Of a stretch of 64,000 bases of DNA, positions 9,617-21,637 are shown in pieces. Source of the stretch: Bog-473 sp963728845 (GTDB taxonomy: Bacteria; Actinomycetota; Acidimicrobiia; Acidimicrobiales; RAAP-2); the NCBI GenBank assembly GCA_963728845.1, contig CAVSLS010000026.1, positions 186,001 to 250,000 of the forward strand, in the 5' to 3' direction. How positions within the stretch are numbered: position 1 is the stretch's first letter; the number at the start of each line of letters is the position of its first letter. The notes beneath the pieces are model-generated. The model made no database searches, was not told the DNA's origin, and saw only the letters and a program-made list of their open reading frames with translations. A program made the translations under genes and the position numbers.

Positions 9617-10768
9617 TCAGGAGAGCCGCAGCTGGTTCACGGGGTCGAAGAAGTGCAGCGGGCCGCACACGGACAAGGCGATCTGATCACCCACGTCCAG
9701 GTTCACGTGCTCGGTGCCCTGGACGCTGATGAGGTGTCCGTCAGCGAGCCTGCAGGTGACGTGCTGGAGGCGACCCATCGACTCGACCAGGCTGACGGTG
9801 GCCGTGAGCGCACCGTCGCGTCCGACGCACAGGTCCTCCGGCCGCACGCCGAGGAGGACCGACTCGAGCGAGAGGCGGCGGACGAGAGCGGCATCGGATG
9901 CAGGGAGTGCGACCCGCCCGGCGACCGTCTCCACCCCGAGCTGTCCCTCGGACTCGCTCAGGGTTCCGGAGAGGATGTTCATCGGTGGGCTGCCGACGAA
10001 ACTGGCCACGAACGCGTTCGCCGGGGTGTCACGCACCGACTCGGGCGTGTCGAGCTGCTGCAGCACCCCATCCTTGAGGACCGCGATCCGCTGTCCCATC
10101 GTCATCGCCTCAATCTGGTCGTGGGTGACGTAGAGGATGGTGATGCCGAGTTGCCGGTGCAGCTCGACCAGCTCCGCCCGCATCTCGACGCGAAGTTGTG
10201 CGTCGAGATTCGACAAGGGTTCGTCCATCAAGAAGACCTTTGGTCGGCGGACCAAGGCCCGGGCCAGGGCGACGCGCTGGCGCTGGCCACCCGAGAGCGC
10301 CGCCGGCTTGCGCCCGAGGAAGGGGGTGAGCTGGAGGCTCTCGGCCACCCGGGGGACGATGTCCTTGATGTCGTCGCGCGGAACCCCGCGGGAGCGCAAG
10401 GGGAACTCGATGTTCTTGCGGACGCTGAGGTGGGGGTAGAGGGCATAGCTCTGGAACACCATGGCGACATCGCGGTCCTTGGTGACGACTCGGTTCATCG
10501 CGGCGCCGCCGATCCGGATCGTGCCGGCAGTTGGTGCCTCGAGCCCGGCGATGAGCCGCAGCACCGTCGACTTGCCACAACCGGAGGGGCCCAGCAGCAC
10601 GAGGAACTCGCCCGGCCGGGCGTCGAGCGTGACCTCGTGGAGCGCGGTGACGTCCCCGAACGCCTTGGAGACACCCTCGAGTTCGACGGAGGATGCTTCG
10701 ACGCGGGGTACCGGGGGGATCGGGGTGCTGTCGAGCTCGACCTCATGCAGCGCTTGATCAGGTCCCAC
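9617..10768 (-). CDS. Sugar ABC transporter ATP-binding protein (MsmX/UgpC type)
   Basis: 383 residues. Walker A GPSGCGKST at residues 60-68, signature LSGGQRQR from residue 158, Walker B VFLMDEP at 178-184, and a C-terminal OB-fold regulatory region (TOBE-like) from about residue 255, which contains the usual ESVLLGVRPEDL. The length and this C-terminal domain place it in the MalK/UgpC/MsmX group that energises CUT1 importers. The start is GTG at 10768, 12 bases after the stop of the GH38-SIS gene. No ATG is available in frame nearby. Confidence 0.93.
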   Translation of the reverse strand: MGPDQALHEVELDSTPIPPVPRVEASSVELEGVSKAFGDVTALHEVTLDARPGEFLVLLGPSGCGKSTVLRLIAGLEAPTAGTIRIGGAAMNRVVTKDRDVAMVFQSYALYPHLSVRKNIEFPLRSRGVPRDDIKDIVPRVAESLQLTPFLGRKPAALSGGQRQRVALARALVRRPKVFLMDEPLSNLDAQLRVEMRAELVELHRQLGITILYVTHDQIEAMTMGQRIAVLKDGVLQQLDTPESVRDTPANAFVASFVGSPPMNILSGTLSESEGQLGVETVAGRVALPASDAALVRRLSLESVLLGVRPEDLCVGRDGALTATVSLVESMGRLQHVTCRLADGHLISVQGTEHVNLDVGDQIALSVCGPLHFFDPVNQLRLS

Positions 10769-10780
10769 GCGAAGAAATCG

Positions 10781-13700
10781 TTACCGCGAGGGCGCGTCGG
10801 GCATAGGGCCAAACGTCCCCCTCGGGGAATCGTCGCCGTTCGGCCAGTAGCGCCCTTCGAGCGCGGCGCACAGGGCGTGGTACAGCGGTTGGTGCAGCTC
10901 CTGCACGGAGGCCACATCGGTCGCGGGTACCGGGACCCACACGTCGGCCAGGCCACCGAGGCGGCTGCCCTGTTCACCCGTGAAGGCCAGGACGCCGACC
11001 CCCGCGGCCCGGGCGACCAGGGCCGCCAGCACGACGTTGCGTGACCGTCCGGACGTCGAGAGCGCCCAGAAGAGATCACCGGGGCGGCCGTACCCGTGCA
11101 GCTGCTGGGCCATGCCCATGTCGCCCGCCGTGTCGTTCGCGATGGCCGAGAGGAGGCCGGACTGGCTCGTCAGGCAGACAGCCCGCATGGCACCCTCGAG
11201 GCGGTCGGCCAGGTAGGCGGCTTCGCCGGCCATGGAGTCGGGCGCGTGATTCCGCAGCACGGCGCGTTCCTCCTCGCCGAGGGGTCGCCGGTGCTCCATG
11301 CCCTTCATGAGCTCACCCACGATGTGTTCCCGTCAGCCGCGCTGCCGCCGTTCCCTCCGACGTAAATGGTCCCGCCGCCCTCGATGGTCCGGGTGAGAAG
11401 CGCGAGGGCGGCCTCCACCTGCGACAGGACGCCCGCCAGGTCCGGATGGCGTGCGAGGAGACCGGCGAAGTCGGGCCGGGCCCGTCGCCGTACGTCGAGC
11501 TCAGGGATGTCCACCGTGCGCGGACGTGCCGGGTCGTTGTCGGGGATGAAGATCGTGCGGACCTCGTGTGGCCGGAGCTCGTCCTCCCACACGGGGACGG
11601 GTACCGACCCGCCCGAGCCCAACGAGAGGCGGACGCGCTCGCGCCGGCCGGCAACCTCCCACAGGCGGGCGACGGTGCCGCCTCCGTCCTCGGCGCGTTT
11701 GAGGACCGGCATGACCACCCCGCCGGCCTCGATGTGCGCGGCCGTACCCTCGGGGCCGAGCCGCCCGTCGTGCCAGGTGTCGAGCACCACCGGCAGCTCG
11801 ACCCGGTGCTCTGCGGCGTGCCGCGGCAGCTGCGCCGCCTGGGCCGGGCCACGATGAGGGACGAGGCGGTACCGCCGTTGGTGACGTCCCTGATCCGAGA
11901 CCGGGTAACCGGCCGGATCGTCGGCACCCCAGCCCAGTCCGTGATCCGCCGCCCGCGGGCTGCGCAGCACGGTGAGGCGGAGGGTTGGGCCCAGCGCGTC
12001 GTAGCCGCCCGGCCCTTCGGTGACGCACGCGAGGCCCCACCCCGCGGAGGTGCTGGAGAGGTCGACCCAGTGGACCATGGGCTCCTCGTGGCCCGAGCAC
12101 GGGCGTTGGACCGATCCGTAGGCGGCGCCGGCCACGCTCACCGGCTCGCCCAGCGCCACCGGGACCACGAGCTTCAGCACCCGATGGGCCTCGTGCCAGT
12201 CGACGTCGAGACCAACGTCCACGGAGGTCTCGCCCTCGTAGAGGGAGACCTCCTGTGCCACCGTCGTCCGCCCCTTGCCGAACGACCAGGTGCTGCGCAC
12301 GGTGGCGCGGACCGGACCCCTCTCCACCACCCGGACCGACAGGAGGTGACCCTCTTCTTCGTCACCCGCGTAGCGGTCGACGCCGTGGGACCAGGTGTCG
12401 CTGTCGTCGACGACGATGACGGGCCGCACCCCGCCGGCGAGGAGCTCCGTCCCGTCGGGCAGGTCCACGCCGTTCGCCTCCAGGTGTACCAGTCGGCCCG
12501 TGCTGAGGTCGACGCCGGCCTGTACGAACGCGTTGGCCAAGCTGCCGTCCTCCGTGGCGGTGACCGGTCCCGCCGCCGGCTCCTCGCCGCCGTTGGCCGG
12601 GTCGGCGACGTGGAGCCAGTACCGGCGGTAGCCGAGAGCCGGCACGGAGACGCGGAGGAGACTGCGCGTGGGGCTGTAGGTCACCTCGCCCGAGGGGATC
12701 TGCTGCACGCGGACGGGCCGCCCCTCCGCGTCGGTCGCCACGGCGATGGGATGAGGGAGTGAGACGGCGCCGACCGCCGGCCAGGAGTGGGGATTGAAGA
12801 CGATCATGGGCACCGGCAGGCCGCCGATCGCGCTCTCCATGCCTTCTGCGGCCTCGGCGCCATCGACCCAGGTCGCGACGTGCTCCGCCAGACGGTGCAT
12901 CGCCCGCACGGCCACCCGCTCGGCCCGGACCGCGCCCGAGACGAGGAGCGCCTGGACCGCCCGGGTGGCACGATCGGTGCAGGTGCCGCCCAGGGCATCG
13001 TGGAACTGAGCGAAGAGGACGCCCTGCCAGGCCTCGGACAGCTCGGCACGCACGTCAGGTGCGTCGCCGGTGAACAGGCGGCACATCTCGTTGAGGACCT
13101 CGGCCTTGACCAGCGCGTCCTCGGCTTGCGCGTTCGCAAGCTTCAGGTCGGCCCGGGCCGAGTAGCACCCAACGGCGTGCCACTGGAGCTCGCCGGTCAC
13201 CGTGGGCAGCGCGCTCGTCCCGCCCGGCGCATCGTCGAGTGCCCTGAAGTAGCCGGCCGGGTCGCCGAAGCTCACGGCCCCGTCGTGTTCATCCGCCAAG
13301 ACATGGATCGTCCGCATGGCAAGGCGCGTGGGACCGCCGCCGTGGTCACCCACTCCGAAGAAGGCCATCAGGGGGATTCGCAGCTCTGCGCCCTGTGCGA
13401 GGAGGTCGCCCGCCCGCTTCCGGATCACCTCGTCCTCCTGGCTGCCGCTCGTTGAGTAGTCGTAGGGGATCCGGTAGGCGGGGACCTCGGTCCCGTCGGT
13501 GCCGCGCCAGCGGAAGGCGGGTGAGGCGATCGCCTTTTCGTCGGGGCCTGGACGCATGAAGACATAGGAGGTGAGGCCCGACGCCGCCAGGAGCTGCGGC
13601 AGGGTGCCCGAGTGACCGAACGAGTCGACGTTGTACCCGACCGTCGCCGTGACACCGAGATGCTCGGCCAGGAAGCGTTGACCGTAGAGGAACTGCCGGC

Positions 13701-14010
13701 AAACCGACTCGCCGGACGGGAGGTTGCAGTCCGGCTCGACCCACTGGCCCCCCGTGACCACCCAGCGCCCGCTGTGCACGAGCTCGCGGACACGGGAGAA
13801 CAGATCAGGGGAGGTGTCCAGCACCCAGCGGTAGTAGCTCGCCGAGCTCGCGGTGAAGCGCAGGTCAGGGTCCTCCTCCAGGCGCTCGACTGCGGCCCGG
13901 AACGTCTGGAGCACCTCGTGCATGCCCTCGTCCCAGTCCCAGATCCACATCGGATCGATGTGTGCGTTCCCGATCATCAGGAGGTGAGGCGTCGGACGCT
14001 TGGACGGCAC
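10781..14010 (-). CDS. GH38 alpha-mannosidase fused to GmhA-like SIS domain (split by one-base frameshift)
   Basis: The first part is a GH38 alpha-mannosidase. With the GTG at 14010 as start it opens MPSKRPTPHLLMIGNAHIDP; the His and Asp of HIDPMW are metal ligands, and NVDSFGHSG carries the catalytic Asp. After the C-terminal beta domain (PHEVRTIFIPDND) the frame runs into a SIS fold: LLARHPDLAGVLSQVEAA, then YVGGNGGSAAD, where it goes out of frame. A second frame (11320-10781) continues VGELMKGMEHRRPLG, AIANDTAGDMGMAQQ, LSTSGRSRN and QELHQPLYH, the rest of a phosphoheptose-isomerase-like domain. Adding one G to the GGG at 11329-11331 rejoins them as SAADGEHIVGELMKG. There is no signal peptide, so it acts in the cytosol on imported mannosides. 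It heads the transporter operon. An upstream extension to 14109 overlaps the divergent gene and was rejected. Whether the fusion is real or two genes with a lost stop cannot be settled here. Confidence 0.85.
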
Positions 14011-14018
14011 GACACTGC

Positions 14019-14024
14019 AGTGTA
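14019..14024 (-). promoter_or_regulatory. Possible -10 element for a leaderless mannoside operon mRNA
   Basis: On the minus strand TACACT lies eight bases upstream of the GTG at 14010, with no Shine-Dalgarno between. A -10 hexamer at this distance is the usual arrangement of leaderless actinobacterial messages. No convincing -35 is seen. Only 67 bases separate this gene from the divergent SnoaL-like gene. Confidence 0.35.
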
Positions 14025-14077
14025 GGGAGGAGCCGTACGCCGGGGCCGGCTGAACCCGGGCGGATAGCGTCGCCGCC

Positions 14078-14461
14078 ATGCCCACCACCGCCCAGCTCAG
14101 AGATGTCATGGCGCGCTACGCCGCCGCCGCCAGCTCCAAGGACGCGGACGCCTACGCCGCCCTCTTCACGCCGGACGCGGTGCAGGTCGACCCCTACCCG
14201 ACACCCCCCAACGTCGGGCGCGACGCCATCCGCGCCTTCATGGGGCGGTCGTTCGACGCCTGCGAGACGATGACGTTCGAGGTCGTGGACCTCCACCCGG
14301 TCGCCGACACCGCGGCCATCACCTTCCACATCACGTTGACCCTCGAGGGTGGCTCGACCATGCACATCCGCGGCGTCGAGCTGTTCACCGTCACCGACGA
14401 GGGCCTGATCTCCGGCGTCGTCGCCTACTGGGGGGACGAGGACGTCACCTTCGATCAATGA
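14078..14461 (+). CDS. SnoaL/NTF2-like ketosteroid isomerase-family protein
   Basis: 127 residues of the NTF2-like cone fold: an N-terminal helix (LRDVMARYAAAASSKDADAY), the typical LFTPDAVQVDP, then GRDAIRAFMG, and C-terminal strands ending FTVTDEGLISGVVAYWG. Such proteins include steroid isomerases, polyketide cyclases and limonene epoxide hydrolases, and many are uncharacterised, so no reaction is claimed. It is divergent from the mannoside operon with 67 bases between. Confidence 0.8.
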   Translation: MPTTAQLRDVMARYAAAASSKDADAYAALFTPDAVQVDPYPTPPNVGRDAIRAFMGRSFDACETMTFEVVDLHPVADTAAITFHITLTLEGGSTMHIRGVELFTVTDEGLISGVVAYWGDEDVTFDQ

Positions 14462-14489
14462 CGCGGGCGGCGGACGGGGCAGCTTCAAT

Positions 14490-14545
14490 TGCGGCGACGC
14501 CCGTTCGAGGGCTCGGCTGCGGCGACGCCCGTTCGAGGGCTCGGC
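14490..14545. repeat. Perfect 28-bp tandem duplication
   Basis: Two exact adjacent copies of a 28-base unit beginning tgcggcgacgcccgttcgag occupy 14490-14517 and 14518-14545, between the SnoaL-like stop and uvrA. The rest of this 229-base gap shows no ORF. It could be a recent slippage duplication or a regulatory array; nothing in the sequence decides. Confidence 0.9.
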
Positions 14546-14690
14546 CGGCTCCCTGCACCTGAACGCTCCGGTCGTCGGCATGGCAAGGGGTTGAGGGGGG
14601 GAGGCCGCCGCCTCGATTCCGGCCGGACCGGCGCGGCGGCCTGACCTCGGACTTGCCGGAGCTGATACAGCGCACCGGTATCCTCACCGG

Positions 14691-17552
<2,862 letters not shown>

Positions 17553-17605
17553 GAACGGCGGCCGCCCGGAACGTCGCCCGTGGGGGCGGACGGGTCGCCG
17601 AGGAA

Positions 17606-18403
17606 TCAAGCGTCGTGAGGCTCGGGCTTCGCCGTCGGGCGGCTGAAGGCCGTCTGGGGCCGCTCGAGGGGCTGTCCGTCGAGGAAGAGGTCCACCTTCT
17701 CGTTGTAGAAGGCGACGAGCCCCGCGATGGGGAGCACCTCACGTGCGGGGAATTCGTAGGACCAGGCGACGTCGGGGTGGACCCTGCCCTCGACGCGTGC
17801 GGACCAGTACGCGCTCGTGGTGCCCTTGTAGGGGCAGGCCGTGACGGTGTCGGAGGGGGCCAGGCGGGTGAAGTCCACATCGGTCCGGTTCAGGTAGTAC
17901 CGGGTCGGGAGGCCCGTCTCGAAGAGCATGACCGGCGACGACGTCTCGGCGAGCACGACACCCTTGGACTCGACGCGCAGGAGCCGGGACGACCGCAGCA
18001 CGTCGATCCGGGTGTACGGGCTGCGCGGATGGACGAAGACCTGCTCGTCCTCTTCGAACCAGGCGTCGAACGCCGACCACTCGAAGCGGACGGTGTCGTC
18101 GAGGCCCTCCACCTTGGCCGCCGAGAGGACCTTGGCGGCATGGGGGCGGTGGACACCGTCCAACTCGAGGCCGAAGAGTCGCACGTCCCCACGCGGGGTC
18201 TCCTCGGTCTCACCCTCGTCGACGAGCACGTCGCGCACGACGTCAGAGAGGGGGACGTAGTACTGCGGGAAGCCGGGCCACTCCCAGACGTAGCGCGCCC
18301 GGGTGGTGTCGACGACGGCCCGACCGCCCAGATATGCCCTCACCCGGCGGGGAACGGGCTCGACGTGGTTCGCCGGGACGGGCGGGGCGGGATAATCGCT
18401 CAC
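17606..18403 (-). CDS. DUF427 domain protein, two tandem domains
   Basis: 265 residues with two copies of the DUF427 fold. Each has an R-x-x-x-x-G-x-x-(V)-hDT/AET strand pair (VRAYLGGRAVVDTTRAR and LLRVESKGVVLAETSSPVML) and a tail containing a conserved YF-type motif; the second ends CPYKGTTSAYWS and later VAFYNEKVDLFLDG. This is a family of unknown function, common in Actinobacteria and Alphaproteobacteria. It lies convergent to uvrA, 53 bases away, and 95 bases downstream of the start-side of nothing else in its strand. Confidence 0.85.
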   Translation of the reverse strand: MSDYPAPPVPANHVEPVPRRVRAYLGGRAVVDTTRARYVWEWPGFPQYYVPLSDVVRDVLVDEGETEETPRGDVRLFGLELDGVHRPHAAKVLSAAKVEGLDDTVRFEWSAFDAWFEEDEQVFVHPRSPYTRIDVLRSSRLLRVESKGVVLAETSSPVMLFETGLPTRYYLNRTDVDFTRLAPSDTVTACPYKGTTSAYWSARVEGRVHPDVAWSYEFPAREVLPIAGLVAFYNEKVDLFLDGQPLERPQTAFSRPTAKPEPHDA

Positions 18404-18498
18404 CGGATGCGCCTCCAGTCAGATCGTGACGCGGGACGTGCCGACCCTACCGGCGCGTTCGGCGAGCCCGCGCGCCCCCGACGTGCTGGAGCGCGCGC

Positions 18499-19593
18499 TC
18501 AGGTGATGGCCAGCATGCGCTCGAGCGCCACCCTGGCCCATTGGGCCGTGTCGGCGTCGACGACGATCTGATTGCGGACCTCGCCCTCGACCAGACCCTC
18601 GAGCACCCACGCCAGGTGTTGGGGGTCGATGCGCGACATGGTCGAGCAGGGGCAGACGAGGGGATCGAGGCAGATCACGGTCTTGTCCGGGGACTCGTTG
18701 TGCAGTCGGTTGACGAGGTGGATCTCGGTGGCGACGCCGATCACCGAGCCGGGCGGTGCCGCGGCGACCGCCCGGATGATGGCGTCGGTCGAACCCGTCA
18801 TGTCCCCGAGCTCGACGACCTCGTGCGCGCACTCGGGGTGGATCATGACGATCCCGTCGGGGTGCTCGGTGCGGAAGGCCTCGACGTGTTCGGGCCGGAA
18901 GCGCTGGTGCACTGAGCAGTGCCCCTTCCACAGCAGCAGCGTCGACTCCTTGACCTGGCGATCGGTGAGGCCGCCCAGGGCCAGCCTCGGGTTCCACACC
19001 GACATGTCGTCCGAGCCGTAACCGAGCTCGTGGCCGGTGTTGCGGCCGAGATGCTGGTCGGGGAAGAAGAGCACGCGGTCACCGCGCTCCAGCGCCCAGG
19101 TGAGCACGGCCCGGGCGTTGGAGGAGGTGCAGACGGCTCCGCCGTGGCGACCGACGAAGGCCTTCAGGGCTGCCGCTGAGTTCATGTAGGTCACGGGGAC
19201 GAGGCGGTCGACGTCGACCACGCGGGCCAGGTCCTCCCAGGCCTCCTCGACCTGGTCGATGTCGGCCATGTCGGCCATGGAGCAGCCGGCGTTGAGGTCG
19301 GGGAGCATGACCTTCTGGTGGTCACCGGTCAGGACGTCGGCCGACTCGGCCATGAAATGGACGCCGCAGAAGACGATGAACTCGGCTTCGGTCTGGCCCG
19401 CGGCCAGGCGGGAGAGGCCGAAGGAGTCGCCGCGGGCGTCGGCCCAGCGCATGACGTCGTCGCGCTGGTAGTGGTGGCCGAGGACGAACAAGCGGGAGCC
19501 GAGCTCGGCCTTGGCCGTCCGGATCATGGCCGCCAGCTCGTCGTCGGTCGCGGCGCTGTAGCGCTCTCGGAGAGGCGCTTGAAGCCTGAGCAT
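18499..19593 (-). CDS. nadA: Quinolinate synthase A
   Basis: 364 residues from the ATG at 19593, which has AAAGGGGG upstream; an in-frame extension to 19785 lacks similarity and was dropped. NadA condenses iminoaspartate with dihydroxyacetone phosphate to quinolinate in NAD synthesis, using a 4Fe-4S cluster. The first repeat has GHHYQRDDV (residues 39-47). Candidate cluster cysteines are Cys104 (NAGCSMAD), Cys255 (HPECAHEV) and Cys314/Cys316 (PLVCPCSTM). nadB and nadC are not adjacent, unlike the usual nadABC cluster. Confidence 0.95.
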   Translation of the reverse strand: MLRLQAPLRERYSAATDDELAAMIRTAKAELGSRLFVLGHHYQRDDVMRWADARGDSFGLSRLAAGQTEAEFIVFCGVHFMAESADVLTGDHQKVMLPDLNAGCSMADMADIDQVEEAWEDLARVVDVDRLVPVTYMNSAAALKAFVGRHGGAVCTSSNARAVLTWALERGDRVLFFPDQHLGRNTGHELGYGSDDMSVWNPRLALGGLTDRQVKESTLLLWKGHCSVHQRFRPEHVEAFRTEHPDGIVMIHPECAHEVVELGDMTGSTDAIIRAVAAAPPGSVIGVATEIHLVNRLHNESPDKTVICLDPLVCPCSTMSRIDPQHLAWVLEGLVEGEVRNQIVVDADTAQWARVALERMLAIT

Positions 19594-19756
19594 GTCGTCT
19601 GCCCCCTTTGAGGGAGAGCATCGATGTGGCCGGCGGGGACAGCCTGGTCGCCCATCCGCGGGTATGTCGGCCTCGATGCGAGGTTGTCTGCCGGATACCA
19701 GGCCGGCACGGCCCAGTGTACCGCTCCGCACCATTGGCTGCGCGAGAGTGGGCGTC

Positions 19757-21637
19757 ATGCAGTATCGGCCGCCTACCGGCTCCATTCCGGACGCCCCGGG
19801 CTCCTACCAGTTCTACGACGCCGAAGGCCGTGTCCTCTATGTGGGCAAGGCCAAGTCGCTGCGCCACCGCCTGCCCAACTACTGGCAGGACTCGGCCAAG
19901 CTCTCGCCGCGGACGGCCCAGCTGGTGGCCCAGGCCGACCACGTCGAGTGGGTGGTGGTGGACAGCGAGGTCGACGCGCTCATACTCGAACACTCGTTGA
20001 TCCAGGCGCATCTGCCCCGGTACAACGTGCGCCTCAAGGACGACAAGAGCTACCCGTGGCTGGCTGTCACGCTCAACGAGGAATGGCCGCGGCCCGCCGT
20101 GGTGCGCGGGCGCAAGCGGAAAGGGGTCCGCTACTTCGGCCCCTACGGCAACGCGGGCGCGATCCGGTCCACGCTCGACCTGTTGGTCCGGAGCTTCCCC
20201 GTGCGCACCTGCTCGGACACCAAGTTCAGGCGCCACGAGCGGCTGGGCCGCCCCTGCCTGCTCTACGACATCGAGCGTTGCTCGGGGCCTTGTGTGGGCG
20301 CGGTGGACCACGGCGCGTACGAGGGGTACGTGAACGACCTCATGGGGTTCCTCTCGGGTGACACCGAGCCGGTGCTGGCCCGTCTGGAGGCCGAGATGCT
20401 GGCGGCGAGCGACGGGTTGCAATTCGAACGGGCGGCGCGCCTGCGCGACCGGATCGTGGCGGTGCACAAGGCCGCCGAGACCCAGCAGATGGTCTCGGAC
20501 CGGGCCGAGGACTTCGACGTCGTCGGCTTGGCCGAGGACCCGCTCGAGGCATCCGTGCAGATCTTCCGCGTCCGCCGGGGCCGCGTCGTGGGGCACCGCG
20601 GCTTCGTGGCCGAGAAGGTCGAAGACCTGTCGGGACCCGAGTTCATGGCCCTCATCGTGTCGCAGGTCTACGGGGCGGACGGGGCCGAAGTCCCGAGACG
20701 CGTGCTGCTGCCCGAGGAACCGGCCGACCTCGAGCTGCTGCAGAGCTGGCTGCGCAGTGTGCGGGACGGGCCGGTCGAGATCGCCGTGCCGCAACGCGGC
20801 GTGAAGCGAGCCCTGCAAGAGACGGTCACGCGGTCGGCCAGCGAGGATCTGGCCCGCCACCGTCTCCGGCGGGCTGCCGACCACAACGCGCGGTCGAAGG
20901 CGCTGACCGAGCTCCAGTCGGCGCTGTCGCTGCGTGAAGCGCCGCTGCGGATTGAGTGCTACGACATGAGCCACCTGCAGGGCACCGACTACGTGGGCTC
21001 CATGGTGGTCTTCGAGGACGGCGTGGCCAAGCGTTCGGACTACCGCCGCTTCAACGTCAAGTCCGTCGCGGGAAATGACGACTATGCAGCCATGGAGGAG
21101 GTGCTGACCCGGCGGCTCACCGCGCTCGATGAGAAACCCGACGCGGGGGCGGGCGGGAAGCCGCGCCGCTTCGCCTACCGGCCCAACCTGATCGTGGTCG
21201 ACGGCGGCAAGGGCCAGCTCGGCGTGGCCGAGCGCGTCGTGCACGAGCTCGGGCTGCAGGACCGAGTCGAACTGGCGGCGCTGGCCAAGCAGTTCGAGGA
21301 GGTGTACCGGCCGGGTTCGCCGGACCCGATCCGCTTGCGCCGCGGGTCGGACGCGCTCTACCTCCTGCAGCGCGTGCGCGACGAGGCGCACCGCTTCGCG
21401 ATCACGTTCCACCGCGAGCGACGCGGCAAGCGGATGACGCGCAGCACCCTCGACGGCATCCCCGGTCTGGGTCCGACCCGCAAGGCCCGCCTGGTCAAGG
21501 AGCTGGGCGGCGTCAACGCCGTGCGCGCGGCGACGCTCGACCAGCTCCAGGCACTGTCCTGGCTGCCCGACAGCGTCGGTCTCGCCGTGTACGAGGGATT
21601 GCGCAAGGCTGGTGGGCAAAGGACGGTGCGGCAGTGA
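19757..21637 (+). CDS. uvrC: Excinuclease ABC subunit C
   Basis: 626 residues from the ATG at 19757. UvrC makes both incisions in nucleotide excision repair. The N-terminal GIY-YIG domain opens with PGSYQFYDAEGRVLYVGKAK, the UVR domain is at AEMLAASDGLQFERAARLRD, the RNase H-like C-terminal nuclease has ECYDMSHLQG and LIVVDGGKGQLG with its Asp residues, and the helix-hairpin-helix end is IPGLGPTRKARLVKELGG. Its stop overlaps rapZ by four bases. It leads the uvrC-rapZ-yvcK-gap-pgk-tpi-secG cluster. Confidence 0.96.
   Translation: MQYRPPTGSIPDAPGSYQFYDAEGRVLYVGKAKSLRHRLPNYWQDSAKLSPRTAQLVAQADHVEWVVVDSEVDALILEHSLIQAHLPRYNVRLKDDKSYPWLAVTLNEEWPRPAVVRGRKRKGVRYFGPYGNAGAIRSTLDLLVRSFPVRTCSDTKFRRHERLGRPCLLYDIERCSGPCVGAVDHGAYEGYVNDLMGFLSGDTEPVLARLEAEMLAASDGLQFERAARLRDRIVAVHKAAETQQMVSDRAEDFDVVGLAEDPLEASVQIFRVRRGRVVGHRGFVAEKVEDLSGPEFMALIVSQVYGADGAEVPRRVLLPEEPADLELLQSWLRSVRDGPVEIAVPQRGVKRALQETVTRSASEDLARHRLRRAADHNARSKALTELQSALSLREAPLRIECYDMSHLQGTDYVGSMVVFEDGVAKRSDYRRFNVKSVAGNDDYAAMEEVLTRRLTALDEKPDAGAGGKPRRFAYRPNLIVVDGGKGQLGVAERVVHELGLQDRVELAALAKQFEEVYRPGSPDPIRLRRGSDALYLLQRVRDEAHRFAITFHRERRGKRMTRSTLDGIPGLGPTRKARLVKELGGVNAVRAATLDQLQALSWLPDSVGLAVYEGLRKAGGQRTVRQ

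Noticed and set aside
14640..14690. LexA/SOS box upstream of uvrA
   Set aside because: No GAAC-N4-GTTC-type or similar palindrome is present.
19322..21619. 765-codon minus-strand open frame
   Set aside because: Antisense of uvrC, reflecting high GC at third codon positions.
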